Below, one piece after another: positions 9,535 to 20,471 of a stretch of 64,000 nucleotides of DNA. The DNA is from Tianweitania aestuarii (lineage in GTDB: Bacteria; Pseudomonadota; Alphaproteobacteria; Rhizobiales; Rhizobiaceae): NCBI RefSeq assembly GCF_018457165.1, contig NZ_JAFMNX010000001.1:1-64000 (forward strand). Direction: 5' to 3'. The stretch's first letter is position 1, and each line of letters begins with the position of its first letter. Made by a program: the position numbers and the translations under genes. The notes beneath the pieces are model-generated. The model did not search any database and was not told where the DNA came from. It worked only from the letters and a program-made list of their open reading frames with translations.

Positions 9535-10416
9535 TTACCCAGCGTCGCGCCAGTTGCCGGCTTGCATCATTGCCTGGAGCGCAACCCGGTAGTTCGGATA
9601 ACGAAACGCGTATCCGGCTTGCCGCAGCTTGGCGTTGGAGATGCGCTTGTTGTCGCCATAGAAGCTGCGTGCCATCGGCGACATGTCGGCTTCATCGAAC
9701 GGGATCGCAGGCGGTGGCTCCACGCCCATGAGATCTGCCGCGAAGGTAATGACATCCTGAGGCGGCGCGGGCTCGTCGTCGACGATGTTGAAGGCGCCTC
9801 CGATTTTTCCCCGAGCCAACAGTTCCGTTGCTCCCGCGATGTCTTCGACATGGATGCGGTTGAAGACCTGACCCGGCTTTATGATGCGTCTGGCCTTGCC
9901 GTCTTCGAGGTTCAGGAAGGTGTTGCGCCCCGGCCCGTAGATGCCGCCTAAGCGAAGCTGGGCAACCGGGATTCCCTTGGCGCTGCCAAAGGCGTTCCAG
10001 GCTTGTTCGGCGACAACACGTTGCTGCCCCCGTGTCGAGGTTGGATCTCGCAGATCGTCTTCCGCCACCCAGCCGCCAGCGCGATCGCCATAAACGCCGA
10101 TGGTCGAAAGATAACCGACCCATTGCAGCGCCGGTGTCTGGTCCCGCAGCAGATCGCCAGCGGCGTTCAGAACGGGATCGCCGGTCGCATCCGGCGCGGC
10201 GGACAGGATCAGATGCGTGGTCTGCCTGATCTCGGCAGCCAGCGCCTCGGTTACACTTCCGTCGAACTGGAATGGTTCGATGCCGAGCTGCTTCAAGGCT
10301 GCGAAATTCGCGGTCGAGCGGGTTGTGCCGCTGACGGGAACGCCGGCTTGGGCGAAGCACTGCCCGATGGCGCGGCCGGAATAGCCTGCCCCGAAGATCA
10401 AAACGCGCATGGTCAT
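9535..10416 (-). CDS. NAD(P)-dependent epimerase-like protein (SDR, YeeZ-like)
   Basis: Extended short-chain dehydrogenase/reductase fold of 293 residues. The N-terminal nucleotide-binding motif [12 protein letters not shown] (about 8-19) is of the GxGxxG type, and [16 protein letters not shown] supplies the expected YxxK-region equivalent, although the lysine is not obvious and may be absent. [13 protein letters not shown] is the conserved substrate-side segment. The family resembles E. coli YeeZ, whose substrate is not known. Its start overlaps the stop of queG by four bases, so it is translated from the GST-queG message. Confidence 0.85.
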   Translation of the reverse strand: MTMRVLIFGAGYSGRAIGQCFAQAGVPVSGTTRSTANFAALKQLGIEPFQFDGSVTEALAAEIRQTTHLILSAAPDATGDPVLNAAGDLLRDQTPALQWVGYLSTIGVYGDRAGGWVAEDDLRDPTSTRGQQRVVAEQAWNAFGSAKGIPVAQLRLGGIYGPGRNTFLNLEDGKARRIIKPGQVFNRIHVEDIAGATELLARGKIGGAFNIVDDEPAPPQDVITFAADLMGVEPPPAIPFDEADMSPMARSFYGDNKRISNAKLRQAGYAFRYPNYRVALQAMMQAGNWRDAG

Positions 10417-11567
10417 GCGTCCTCAAACACCGGCAATACCGCGCGCCATTCTGCGCGCACGTCCGCGTCGGCCTCATTCTCATGGCGCTGCGCGAGACCC
10501 GCAAAGGCCGCGCCCGCCATCAATTGCGACAGCGCCCACACGGCGGCACCGCGCACCAGCGGGTTCGGATCGGCCAGCAGCGCTTCGCAAGCCGGGATCA
10601 GCGTTGCATCTCCGGAATTGCCCGCAGCAATCAGGACATTGCGCAAAAATCGATCGCGCCCGATGCGTTTCACCGGCGAACCGCTGAACAGCGTGCGAAA
10701 CGCCGCATCATCCAGCGCCAGCAGTTCAGCCATTCGCGGTGCCCGCAGATCGTCACGCGCGGCAAACTTCGCTTCGGCCGCAACCTGCGCGAACTTGTTC
10801 CAGGGGCAGGCGGCGAGGCAATCGTCGCAGCCATAGATGCGGTTGCCGATCGCTGGCCTGAATTCGGGCGGGATCGGGCCCTTGTTCTCGATGGTGAGAT
10901 AGGAAATGCAGCGCCGTGCATCGAGCCGGTAAGGAGCCGGAAAGGCGTTTGTCGGGCAGGCAGTCTGACAGGCGTTGCAGCGGCCGCAATGATCGGCAAC
11001 CGCGTCATCGGCTGGAAGTTCAACCGTGGTGAAGATGGAGCCGAGAAACAGCCATGAGCCGAACTGACGGCTGACCAGATTGGTGTGCTTGCCCTGCCAG
11101 CCAAGCCCGGCCTGTTCTGCAAGCGGCTTTTCCATCACCGGGGCGGTATCCACGAAGACCTTGACGTCGGCGCCCGCACGCGACGCGAACTTGCCGGCAA
11201 GCGTCTTCAGCTTGCCCTTGACCACATCATGATAATCGCGGTTCTGCGCGTAAACGGAGATGGCCGCGCGATCCTTTTGCGCATGCACGGCGCGCGGATC
11301 GCTGTCGGGACCATAATTCATGCCAAGCATGATCACGGAGCGAACGTCACCCCATAGCGCCTGAGGATCGGCCCGCTCGTTCCTGCGAGTTTCCATCCAG
11401 TCCATTGAGCCATGATGGCCATCGCTTAAGAAGACCTGCAGCCGTTCGGGGGCGCGTGGAATGGAATTCGGCCGGGTGATGCCGATCGCATCGAACCCCA
11501 CCGCTTTCGCCTCGACTTCGAGGAAAGCCCGCAACCGCGCTGCCCTCCCGGAAGCGGCGGTTATCAT
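10413..11567 (-). CDS. queG: Epoxyqueuosine reductase
   Basis: Catalyses the last step of queuosine synthesis, reducing epoxyqueuosine in tRNA using a cobalamin cofactor and two [4Fe-4S] clusters. The 384-residue protein shows the N-terminal B12-binding region ([32 protein letters not shown]) and the two cluster motifs [16 protein letters not shown] and [14 protein letters not shown] in the second half, then a HEAT-like C-terminal part ([19 protein letters not shown]). ATG 11567 lies one base after the GST stop (TGACATG), consistent with coupling. Confidence 0.96.
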   Translation of the reverse strand: MITAASGRAARLRAFLEVEAKAVGFDAIGITRPNSIPRAPERLQVFLSDGHHGSMDWMETRRNERADPQALWGDVRSVIMLGMNYGPDSDPRAVHAQKDRAAISVYAQNRDYHDVVKGKLKTLAGKFASRAGADVKVFVDTAPVMEKPLAEQAGLGWQGKHTNLVSRQFGSWLFLGSIFTTVELPADDAVADHCGRCNACQTACPTNAFPAPYRLDARRCISYLTIENKGPIPPEFRPAIGNRIYGCDDCLAACPWNKFAQVAAEAKFAARDDLRAPRMAELLALDDAAFRTLFSGSPVKRIGRDRFLRNVLIAAGNSGDATLIPACEALLADPNPLVRGAAVWALSQLMAGAAFAGLAQRHENEADADVRAEWRAVLPVFEDA

Positions 11568-11568
11568 G

Positions 11569-12261
11569 TCAAAAGTCCAGATCCGCGTAATGCGACGACG
11601 GCGAAACGCCGCGTACCCGGTCGGCCAGGATCGAACGGAAGGCCGGGCGTGATTTCATGCGCGTGTACCAGTCCTTGGCCGCCGGATATTCGCTCCAGTT
11701 GATCTCGCCGAGGTAATCGAGCGTCGCCAGCGTGGCTGCACCTGCCATGTCGGCATAGGTGATGCGATCGCCGGCCAACCAGTTACGCGTACCGGCCAGC
11801 CAGTTCGTATATTTCATATGCTGCTTGAGGTTGGAGCGAGCTGTGCGGATCACCGCCGAATCGGGTGAACCGCCGCCTTCGCCAGCCGGCATTAGCGGCT
11901 TGTAAACGCGTTCGCGCACGAGGTGGCGCGTCACTTCGTTTTCGGTCTTGCCGAGATACCAGTCCACCAAGCGGCGGATTTCGGCACGCTCCACGGATGT
12001 GTCGGCAAACAAGCGCCGTTCGCGCTTCAACACGCCGCGCGTTTCATCGATATATTCGGAAATCACGGTGCCGCCGACGATCGGGACATCGCCTTCCGCC
12101 AGCAAAACGGGAATCGAGCCTGCGGGGTTGAGCGTCAGGAACTCTTTGCGCCGGGCCCAGGGTCGCTCCTCGATCAGGGCGATCTCTTCGCCGTATTCCC
12201 CGAAGATGAGGCGAATGAACCGGCTGGCTGCGGACATTGGGTGATGAAAAAGGGTCAGCAT
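11569..12261 (-). CDS. Glutathione S-transferase family protein
   Basis: Cytosolic-type GST of 230 residues. The N-terminal thioredoxin-like domain (1-80) has [23 protein letters not shown] and the glutathione-side [11 protein letters not shown]...VISEYID segment with the conserved cis-Pro and Glu-Ser-like pattern; the C-terminal helical domain contains [20 protein letters not shown], the N-capping Asp motif. The substrate is unknown. It is the first gene of GST-queG-epimerase, with a single base separating it from queG. Confidence 0.88.
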   Translation of the reverse strand: MLTLFHHPMSAASRFIRLIFGEYGEEIALIEERPWARRKEFLTLNPAGSIPVLLAEGDVPIVGGTVISEYIDETRGVLKRERRLFADTSVERAEIRRLVDWYLGKTENEVTRHLVRERVYKPLMPAGEGGGSPDSAVIRTARSNLKQHMKYTNWLAGTRNWLAGDRITYADMAGAATLATLDYLGEINWSEYPAAKDWYTRMKSRPAFRSILADRVRGVSPSSHYADLDF

Positions 12262-12461
12262 ATCCGCTTCTGAAATGAGAGGCTGGCATTTGGCCGGCTG
12301 TGCCGCTACAGGCCGCGCCTGTGTCCGAGGATGCGATCAAGGCTGGTCCTATAGGAGCAGATCGCGGCGCTGACAAGCAAGCGCTGAGTGGTCATGACTC
12401 GGACAAGGTTCATGCGCAATGGTGCGGCCGCCGCAATCCGACCGGCCTCGAAGGTAAACAC

Positions 12462-13268
12462 ATGGCAGACCAGACAATCGTTGAAGCGCTTCTTCTTGGC
12501 GCATTGGAAGGTCTGACCGAGTTTCTGCCGGTATCCTCCACAGGCCACCTCCTGCTGGCGGGGCACTTCCTGGGCTTTCAATCAACCGGCAAGGCTTTCG
12601 AAGTTTTGATCCAGGTCGGCGCCATATTGGCGATCCTGACCGTTTATTTCGGCCGCCTTTGGGACCTGTTCGTACATCTTCCGCGAAGCAGGGCGGCGCA
12701 ACGCTTTGTTCTTGGCGTTCTGGTGGCGTTTTTGCCTGCAGCCGTAATTGGCGTGTTCGCGCATGGCTTCATCAAGGCCGTGCTGTTCGAATCACCGATG
12801 ACGATCTGCATCGCCCTTATCCTGGGCGGCATCGTGCTGTTGTGGGTGGATCGCCGGGCCGAACAGCCGATCTATAACGACCTGATCGATTATCCGCTCT
12901 CGCTGTGCCTGAAGATCGGCTTCTTTCAGTGCCTGGCGATGATCCCCGGCACGTCGCGCTCCGGCTCCACGATCGTTGGCGCGCTTTTGATGGGCGCCAG
13001 CAAGCGTTCGGCCGCCGAGTTCTCGTTTTTCCTCGCCATGCCGACAATGGCCGGCGCGTTTACCTTCGACCTGATCAAGAACTGGGACGTTCTGACAGCA
13101 GCCGACCTGCCGATCATTGGCGCCGGCTTCATCATGGCCTTCATCGTCGGCGTTCTGGTGGTGCGGTCGCTGCTCGATTTCGTCTCGAAGCGCGGTTATT
13201 CTATGTTCGGCTGGTGGCGCATCGTGGTCGGCACGGTCGGCCTGATCGCCCTTCTCACCGTGGGGTGA
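12462..13268 (+). CDS. uppP: Undecaprenyl-diphosphatase
   Basis: Inner-membrane phosphatase (BacA/UppP) that recycles undecaprenyl pyrophosphate to the monophosphate carrier for cell-wall synthesis and gives bacitracin tolerance. The 268-residue protein carries the two signature motifs [15 protein letters not shown] (about 16-30) and [10 protein letters not shown] (about 162-171) in a multi-helix membrane protein. The start was moved to ATG 12462 (AAGG upstream, [10 protein letters not shown]...) because the open frame from 12300 adds 54 residues unlike any membrane leader. Divergent from the GST operon, convergent with the next gene. Confidence 0.95.
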   Translation: MADQTIVEALLLGALEGLTEFLPVSSTGHLLLAGHFLGFQSTGKAFEVLIQVGAILAILTVYFGRLWDLFVHLPRSRAAQRFVLGVLVAFLPAAVIGVFAHGFIKAVLFESPMTICIALILGGIVLLWVDRRAEQPIYNDLIDYPLSLCLKIGFFQCLAMIPGTSRSGSTIVGALLMGASKRSAAEFSFFLAMPTMAGAFTFDLIKNWDVLTAADLPIIGAGFIMAFIVGVLVVRSLLDFVSKRGYSMFGWWRIVVGTVGLIALLTVG

Positions 13269-13292
13269 GAAGGCGAGGCCTGCCATCAAGGA

Positions 13293-14270
13293 TCAGGCGT
13301 GGCGGCCGACCCGCGTATATTGGCCGGCAACGCGGTAGCGCCACAGGTAGCTCGGCAGGATTGCGTCCACCGTCTCAGCCTTGATGCCAAGACCGCTCAG
13401 CGTCCGGCCATCCTTTTCTGCTTCTTCTGATACGACATTGTCGGACTGCAACAGCGTGACCTGATCGCTGGTCAGAAGATGACCAGGCAGATTGCCAAGG
13501 ATGGCGCCCTGCAACTTTGCGATCGACCATGGCACGGAAACGAGCGGACGGCGGCGGTCCACCACTTCCAGCATATGCTCCATGCACTCGCGGAAGGTCA
13601 TCACCTCAGGTCCGCCGAGTTCGTATACGCGGCCGCCCGCAACCTGTCCGTCGACCGACATGGCAGCCGCTTCGGCGATATCGCCGACATAAACCGGCTG
13701 CAGCCGTGTCTTGCCGCCGCCAAGCAGCGGAAGCATGGGGGAATAGCGCGCCATATCGGCGAAGCGGTTGAAGAAGCTATCTTCCGGACCGAACACGATC
13801 GAAGGCCGCAGGATCACGGCATCAGGCATGCTTTCCAGAACACCGGCCTCGCCCTTGGCCTTGCTGCGCGCATAAACAGACTCGGAATCCACATTCGCGC
13901 CGATGGCGGAGATGTGGGTCAGCGGTGCACCGGCAGCGCGCGCCGCTTCTGCAACCGAACGCGCACCGAAATCCTGAACGGTGTTGAAGCTTTGACGTCC
14001 GCTTTCAAACAAGATGCCAACGGCGTTGACGACGAAATCGGCGCCTTCCACAGCACGGTCCACCGACCAGCGATACCGCAGATTGGCCTGGATCGGCTGA
14101 ACCTGCCCGACATTGCCGAGAGGCTGTACGAAGTTTGCAATATTCGGATTGCGGCACGCAACGCGCACCTGATAGCCGCGCCGCGCCAGCGCTCGCACGA
14201 TGTGGCGTCCCACAAAGCCCGAGCCTCCGAACACGGTTACGAGTTTCGGGCTTGCCTTGATGGTCGTCAT
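13293..14270 (-). CDS. NDUFA9-like NAD(P)-binding epimerase
   Basis: Atypical SDR protein of 325 residues related to the complex I accessory subunit NDUFA9/39 kDa. It begins with the nucleotide-binding motif VTVFGGSGFVGRHIVRALARRG, has VNAVGILFESG (about 80-90), AARAAGAPLTHISAIGA, and ILRPSIVFGPEDSFFNRFA. The active-site Tyr appears as SVYARSKAKGE, a YxxxK-like arrangement. In alphaproteobacteria these proteins are widespread; whether they bind complex I or act on isoprenoid or lipid substrates is not settled. ATG 14270 with GGAGA upstream was preferred over the open frame to 14396. Confidence 0.88.
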   Translation of the reverse strand: MTTIKASPKLVTVFGGSGFVGRHIVRALARRGYQVRVACRNPNIANFVQPLGNVGQVQPIQANLRYRWSVDRAVEGADFVVNAVGILFESGRQSFNTVQDFGARSVAEAARAAGAPLTHISAIGANVDSESVYARSKAKGEAGVLESMPDAVILRPSIVFGPEDSFFNRFADMARYSPMLPLLGGGKTRLQPVYVGDIAEAAAMSVDGQVAGGRVYELGGPEVMTFRECMEHMLEVVDRRRPLVSVPWSIAKLQGAILGNLPGHLLTSDQVTLLQSDNVVSEEAEKDGRTLSGLGIKAETVDAILPSYLWRYRVAGQYTRVGRHA

Positions 14271-14520
14271 GATCGGGTCTCCGGCGTGGATGCCTATGGG
14301 TTGGAAGCGATATATGCGCTTTAGCGAGCAAGGCAAAGATGCGCTTTGCTTCGGTGCCACTGCAATTTGCCTCGAAAGCTCGGTTAAACAAGCCACTCAT
14401 GCGTGCTTAACAGGCGCCGCGCGCGATCGGAGGCTCATCAAGGCATAGTGAATTGACCGGCGACGGAGCATCGCCTCAAAGGCGCCGGTTATTTCATCAC
14501 CTGATCGGAGCTTCTTTCGT

Positions 14521-14976
14521 TTGACCCACAATCCAAACCTACCCGGCCGTCGCCGGCTGTTTGTTCCAGCGCTAGGCGGCCTTTATGCCGCTGCACATGA
14601 CGGCGTGGAAACCCTCATGCGCGTCGTGGCCGGCTTGGCTCTCGTCACGCATGGCTATGGCAAGATCATGAATCCATTCGGTGCGGCCGGCATGGTGGAA
14701 AGCCTCGGCTTCTATCCAGGCTCGTTCTGGTCGTTGCTTCTTGCGCTGACGGAATTCGTTGGTGGCTTGTTTATCGCCATAGGCTTTCTGACCCGTCCGT
14801 CCGCCTTTGCTGCGTTCTTCGTCCTGATGGTCACCGTGTATTTCCACTGGATCGTCAAGGCTGAAGGCTATGGCGGCTCCGAGCTGTCGATCATCTGGGC
14901 ATCGATCATGCTCTTCTTCGCGATCCGCGGCGGCAACCGCCATTCGGTGGATGCCAAGATCGGCCGCGAGTTCTAA
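14521..14976 (+). CDS. DoxX family membrane protein
   Basis: A 151-residue four-helix membrane protein of the DoxX superfamily: helix 1 at MRVVAGLALVTHGYGKI, helices near SFWSLLLALTEFVGGLFIAIGF, PSAFAAFFVLMVTVYF and LSIIWASIMLFFAIRGG. The GHG-like 'THGYGKIMNPFGAAGMV' after helix 1 is typical. Function in most members is unknown; some partner with oxidoreductases. The TTG start at 14521 has GGAG nine bases upstream; an internal ATG (MRVVAG) would delete the N-terminal 32 residues. It ends at a bidirectional terminator shared with rpsA. Confidence 0.85.
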   Translation: MTHNPNLPGRRRLFVPALGGLYAAAHDGVETLMRVVAGLALVTHGYGKIMNPFGAAGMVESLGFYPGSFWSLLLALTEFVGGLFIAIGFLTRPSAFAAFFVLMVTVYFHWIVKAEGYGGSELSIIWASIMLFFAIRGGNRHSVDAKIGREF

Positions 14977-15000
14977 GCGCCCGTTGAACCAAACAAATAA

Positions 15001-15035
15001 AAACCCCGCCGGATCGCTCCGGCGGGGTTTTTCAT
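15001..15035. terminator. Bidirectional intrinsic terminator between doxX and rpsA
   Basis: AAACCCCGCCGGA-tcgc-TCCGGCGGGGTTTTT forms a strong GC hairpin with A-run and T-run, ending both the plus-strand doxX and the minus-strand rpsA message. Confidence 0.95.
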
Positions 15036-15056
15036 GTTTGCTTGAGAACCTGAGGC

Positions 15057-16754
15057 TTAGTTGCCGCGGTTCTTGAGGGCTGCGCCCAGGATGTCGCCGA
15101 GCGAAGCACCCGAGTCGGTCGAACCGTACTGTGCAACGGCTTCCTTCTCTTCGGCGATTTCCAGCGCCTTGATGGAAACCTGCAGACGACGGGTCTTCTT
15201 GTCGAAGGCGATGACGCGCGCATCGACCTTCTGGCCAACCGAGAAACGCTCAGGGCGCTGCTCGTCACGGTCACGCGACAGGTCGGAGCGACGAACGAAG
15301 CTTTCCATGTCGTGATCGACAAGGCGAACCTCGATGCCACCGTCGGTGATCGCGGTCACTTCACAGGTCACAACGGCGTTCTTGCGCAGTTCGCCCGACG
15401 TAGCGGCTTCGCCGATAGCGTCCTTGCCGAGCTGCTTGATGCCGAGCGAGATGCGCTCCTTGTCGACATCAACGTCGAGAACCTGAGCCTGCACCATTTC
15501 ACCGCGGTTGTATTCCTCGATGACCTGCTCGCCCGGACGGTTCCAGTCGAGATCCGACAGGTGAACCATGCCGTCGACATCGCCATCGAGACCGATGAAC
15601 AGGCCGAACTCGGTCTTGTTCTTGACCTCGCCCTCGACCTGGCTGCCAACCGGATGGTTGCGTGCGAAGGCTTCCCATGGGTTCTCGAGGGTCTGCTTGA
15701 GACCGAGCGAGATACGACGCTTGGACGGATCGACTTCAAGCACGACAACGTCGACAGCCTGGGTCGTCGACAGGATCTTGCCCGGATGGACGTTCTTCTT
15801 CGTCCAGGACATTTCCGACACGTGGATCAGGCCTTCGATGCCTGGCTCCAGTTCAACGAACGCACCGTAGTCGGTGATGTTCGTAACCGTACCGGCGATC
15901 TTCTTGCCGATCGGGAACTTGGTGCCGATGTCGGACCACGGATCGCTCTCGAGCTGCTTCATACCGAGCGAGATACGATGGGTTTCCTGGTTGATGCGGA
16001 TGATCTGCACCTTGACCGTCTGACCGATGTTGAGGATTTCGGTCGGATGGTTGACGCGGCGCCAGGCCATGTCGGTAACGTGCAGCAGGCCGTCGATTCC
16101 GCCGAGATCAACGAATGCACCGTAATCGGTGATGTTCTTGACCACACCCTCAACCACCTGACCCTCTTCGAGGTTCTGGACGATCTCGGAACGCTGCTCT
16201 GCACGGCTCTCTTCGAGAACGGTGCGGCGCGAAACCACGATGTTGCCGCGACGACGATCCATCTTCAGGATCTCGAACGGCTGCGGGTTGTGCATCAGCG
16301 GGGTAACGTCGCGGATCGGGCGGATATCAACCTGGGAGCGCGGCAGGAACGCCACTGCGCCGTCGAGATCGACCGTGAAGCCGCCCTTGACCTGGTTGAA
16401 GATGACGCCTTCGACGCGCTCGTTGGCGTTGAACTTCTCTTCGAGGCGAACCCAGCTTTCTTCGCGGCGAGCCTTGTCGCGCGACAGCATGGCTTCGCCC
16501 AGCGCGTTCTCGATGCGCTCGACATAGACTTCGACGGTGTCGCCGACGGCAAGCTGGCCGTCCTTGGCCTTGGCGCCGAATTCCTTCAGCGGCACGCGAC
16601 CTTCGACCTTCAGGCCGACGTCGATGATCGCCATGTCTTTTTCGATGGCGGTCACGGTTCCCCGTACGACGGAACCTTCGGAAGATGCGTTTTCAGAGAA
16701 CGACTCTTCGAGCAGGCTCGCGAAATCGTCGCGGGATGGATTGGCTTTCGACAT
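15057..16754 (-). CDS. rpsA: 30S ribosomal protein S1
   Basis: RNA-binding ribosomal protein that positions mRNA on the 30S subunit. The 565-residue protein contains six S1 repeats; recognisable copies include VRGTVTAIEKDMAIIDVGLKVEGRVPL, VEGVVKNITDYGAFVDLGGIDGLLHVTDM, IAGTVTNITDYGAFVELEPGIEGLIHVSEM and VEGEVKNKTEFGLFIGLDGDVDGMVHLSDL. ATG 16754 is preceded by AGGAG. It follows cmk by about 210 bases, which contain no gene, in the conserved aroA-cmk-rpsA order. Confidence 0.98.
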   Translation of the reverse strand: MSKANPSRDDFASLLEESFSENASSEGSVVRGTVTAIEKDMAIIDVGLKVEGRVPLKEFGAKAKDGQLAVGDTVEVYVERIENALGEAMLSRDKARREESWVRLEEKFNANERVEGVIFNQVKGGFTVDLDGAVAFLPRSQVDIRPIRDVTPLMHNPQPFEILKMDRRRGNIVVSRRTVLEESRAEQRSEIVQNLEEGQVVEGVVKNITDYGAFVDLGGIDGLLHVTDMAWRRVNHPTEILNIGQTVKVQIIRINQETHRISLGMKQLESDPWSDIGTKFPIGKKIAGTVTNITDYGAFVELEPGIEGLIHVSEMSWTKKNVHPGKILSTTQAVDVVVLEVDPSKRRISLGLKQTLENPWEAFARNHPVGSQVEGEVKNKTEFGLFIGLDGDVDGMVHLSDLDWNRPGEQVIEEYNRGEMVQAQVLDVDVDKERISLGIKQLGKDAIGEAATSGELRKNAVVTCEVTAITDGGIEVRLVDHDMESFVRRSDLSRDRDEQRPERFSVGQKVDARVIAFDKKTRRLQVSIKALEIAEEKEAVAQYGSTDSGASLGDILGAALKNRGN

Positions 16755-16968
16755 ATAATCTCCTGGAGAGCCGCTTGATCCCGTATCCCGGGAGCGGCAG
16801 CGCCGTGGGTTCGTGTTGCGGTCGCCTGCCGAACAATCCGGGCAAAATCAATGCCCTGTACCGCTTGTGAGCGGCTGGTCCGGCGCATGGAATGCAGGCA
16901 GGCAGGTTAACGATCGTGTCCACTCAGATATGGTGACGATCAAAACCGTCGCCAAATCCTTTTTGGAT

Positions 16969-17613
16969 CTAGATCGTGTTCTCAGCGGATAAGCGAACAT
17001 CGATGATCGTCTTCGCCGCAGAAAACGCGGCTTCTATATCCATTTGCGAGGTATCGAGCAAGTAGGCGCTCTCCGCAGGCTTCAAGGGCGAGTCCGCGCG
17101 GCCCATGTCGCGCGCATCGCGGCGCTCGATATCTGCAAGGATCGTCTCGTAGGAAACATCCTTCCCGCCAGCCACCATTTCGTCATGGCGACGCCTGGCG
17201 CGTACCTGCGGCGAGGCGGTCACATAAAGCTTTACGCTCGCATCCGGACAAACAACCGTGCCGATGTCGCGTCCGTCTAAAACGGCGCCTTTGGCCGCAA
17301 ACTCCCGCTGCTTGTCGACGAGGATGCGCCTCACGCTTGGCATCACGGCGACCTTCGACGCCGCTTCACCAACCGCATGCTGTGATAGGACTTCGCGGTT
17401 CATGTCCCCGAGATCGAGCTGCCTGGCCGCCGTTTCCGCCGCCGACACATTTTCGAGCGGCAATCCGAATTGGAGCAGACGATGCGCCACAGCACGGTAG
17501 GTGAGGCCGGTATCGAGATGCGGCAAGCCGTATTGCGCAGCCAACCGCCGGGCCAGCGTCCCCTTGCCCGATGCGGCCGGGCCGTCGATGGCGATGATGA
17601 GAGGTTTTGTCAT
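16969..17613 (-). CDS. cmk: Cytidylate kinase
   Basis: Phosphorylates CMP and dCMP with ATP. The 214-residue protein has the P-loop [19 protein letters not shown], the nucleoside-binding [13 protein letters not shown], the [23 protein letters not shown] segment and [20 protein letters not shown] 17613 gives the usual family length; the open frame to 17667 adds 18 residues with no homology-like features. No strong Shine-Dalgarno is visible at 17613. Located between a small membrane-protein gene and rpsA on the same strand. Confidence 0.96.
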   Translation of the reverse strand: MTKPLIIAIDGPAASGKGTLARRLAAQYGLPHLDTGLTYRAVAHRLLQFGLPLENVSAAETAARQLDLGDMNREVLSQHAVGEAASKVAVMPSVRRILVDKQREFAAKGAVLDGRDIGTVVCPDASVKLYVTASPQVRARRRHDEMVAGGKDVSYETILADIERRDARDMGRADSPLKPAESAYLLDTSQMDIEAAFSAAKTIIDVRLSAENTI

Positions 17614-17751
17614 CACGTCAAACCCAATTTGGCTCGTGCCGGCGTAGCCTGAAAACTCGCCCGACATGGCCTGTCACTTCCAGTGAAGTGTTCTCGTCGC
17701 GACCGATAGGTCAAAGCGGCGAAGCGGCGCAAGCCGGCATCATCAAACCCG

Positions 17752-18096
17752 TCAGCGCTCATTGCTGCCCATGATGACCCCGACGACGTAGCCAAGAAGC
17801 CAGCCGGTTGCGGGAACCGTGAGCAGGGTCAGCACCTGTCCCCATTCGTCGTCGATATAAGGCGTTGCCGGATCGCTGAGGTCGAAGCCTCGGATCAGGC
17901 CTGTTGCAAACAAGGTGAGCGGCAGAAACAAGAACCAGAAGGTCACGGCATGACCTGGGTAGCTGCCTGATCGTGCCGCGGTGCTGTTCCGTGTCGCGAC
18001 GCCGGCCCACACCACGAAAGGCACGCAGGCCACGGCGTAAAACGCGTAGCCCAGAAGAGGCTCGACGAGAAACGAGAGGGATGCAAGCCGATCCAT
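17752..18096 (-). CDS. Small membrane protein between aroA and cmk
   Basis: A 114-residue protein of unknown function with three predicted membrane segments: about 12-32 (LGYAFYAVACVPFVVWAG), 49-68 (VTFWFLFLPLTLFATGLI) and 88-108 (VLTLLTVPATGWLLGYVVGVIMG), with an acidic loop DLSDPATPYIDDEWGQ between the last two. It starts eight bases after the aroA stop and is followed by cmk, so it is co-transcribed with essential genes. I do not recognise a named family. Confidence 0.75.
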   Translation of the reverse strand: MDRLASLSFLVEPLLGYAFYAVACVPFVVWAGVATRNSTAARSGSYPGHAVTFWFLFLPLTLFATGLIRGFDLSDPATPYIDDEWGQVLTLLTVPATGWLLGYVVGVIMGSNER

Positions 18097-18104
18097 GCCG
18101 GTTC

Positions 18105-19526
<1,422 letters not shown>

Positions 19527-19718
19527 TCATCCCTGGCGCTGCGACTTGTTCGCGCCCCGTTGATCGTCTGCGGGACGGACCAGGCTCGCGACGCTGCCAA
19601 AGGCTTTGACAGGATTGGGAACTGTTTGTATGGGGTCCGCACTTCTAAACAGACCGACGGAGCTTGTCGCCCGCTTGAGGCGAGTGTGGCACGGCTCCCC
19701 ATGAGACACGAGGCAACC

Positions 19719-20120
19719 GTGGCAAATCCCGAGCTTGGCACCAAGCGTGTCTGCCCCGAAACCGGGCGAAAATTCTACGACCTGAACAAGGATCCGATTG
19801 TCTCGCCCTATACGGGCAAGACATATCCGCTGAGCTTCTTCGAAACGACGGCTTCGCCGGTGCGCGCATCCACGCGCAACGAGGATGCGGACGAGAAGGA
19901 AACGAACGAAGTGGAGGAGGTCGATGATGAGGCTGAAACCATCTCGCTCGAAGAAGCCGACGAGGATAACAAGGAAGACGAGAACCTGCCGGACATCGAC
20001 GAAGATGACGACGTGGATCTCGGCGATGACGACGAAAACACCTTCCTTGAAGACGAGGAAGACGAAGACGACGACCTCGAAGACATTGTTCGTGGTGGCG
20101 ACGAAGACGACGAAAGCTGA
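19719..20120 (+). CDS. TIGR02300 family acidic protein
   Basis: A 133-residue protein with a short conserved head, ANPELGTKRVCPETGRKFYDLNKDPIVSPYTGK (split here across residues 2-35), followed by a highly acidic Asp/Glu-rich tail from about residue 55 to the end. This is the pattern of the alphaproteobacterial TIGR02300 family, whose function is unknown; the head resembles a worn zinc-ribbon with only one cysteine left (KRVCP). GTG 19719 with GAGG five bases upstream is favoured; an ATG at 19701 would add six residues. Next gene downstream is tRNA-Ala. Confidence 0.88.
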   Translation: MANPELGTKRVCPETGRKFYDLNKDPIVSPYTGKTYPLSFFETTASPVRASTRNEDADEKETNEVEEVDDEAETISLEEADEDNKEDENLPDIDEDDDVDLGDDDENTFLEDEEDEDDDLEDIVRGGDEDDES

Positions 20121-20298
20121 TCTTTTCAGCCTGGCGTGCTTGCAATAGCACGCCCTTTTCGAGCGCCGACAAAGAAAGGCGCTCGAAGCGTGTCAGAAGG
20201 GCTTGATCTCTTCGGAAAGCGCGGTTAGAAGCCGCCCACCGTGACAGCGCAAGCCATCACGGCCAGCACCCACCGGCAGCACCTGCCGGTTTTTAGAT

Positions 20299-20374
20299 GG
20301 GGCCATAGCTCAGCTGGGAGAGCGCCTGCATGGCATGCAGGAGGTCAGCGGTTCGATCCCGCTTGGCTCCACCA
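20299..20374 (+). tRNA. tRNA-Ala(GGC)
   Basis: A 76-base tRNA with acceptor GGGGCCA/TGGCTCC, encoded CCA, T-loop GTTCGATCC, and anticodon stem CCTGC/GCAGG around loop ATGGCAT, giving anticodon GGC for alanine. A hairpin GGGCGGA...TCCGCCC at 20441-20462 lies between it and the convergent transporter gene and may end transcription. Confidence 0.97.
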
Positions 20375-20471
20375 AATCTTCGAACATTCTCACATTGAAC
20401 GATAATGTTACGGCGCGCTTCGGCGTTGGTCGGTTGCCGAGGGCGGAAACATCTCTCCGCCCCTGAATGCT

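Noticed and set aside
16755-16968. 214-base gap between cmk and rpsA as a possible small gene or leader RNA
   Set aside because: No supported open frame or strong stem was found; likely the rpsA promoter and leader only.
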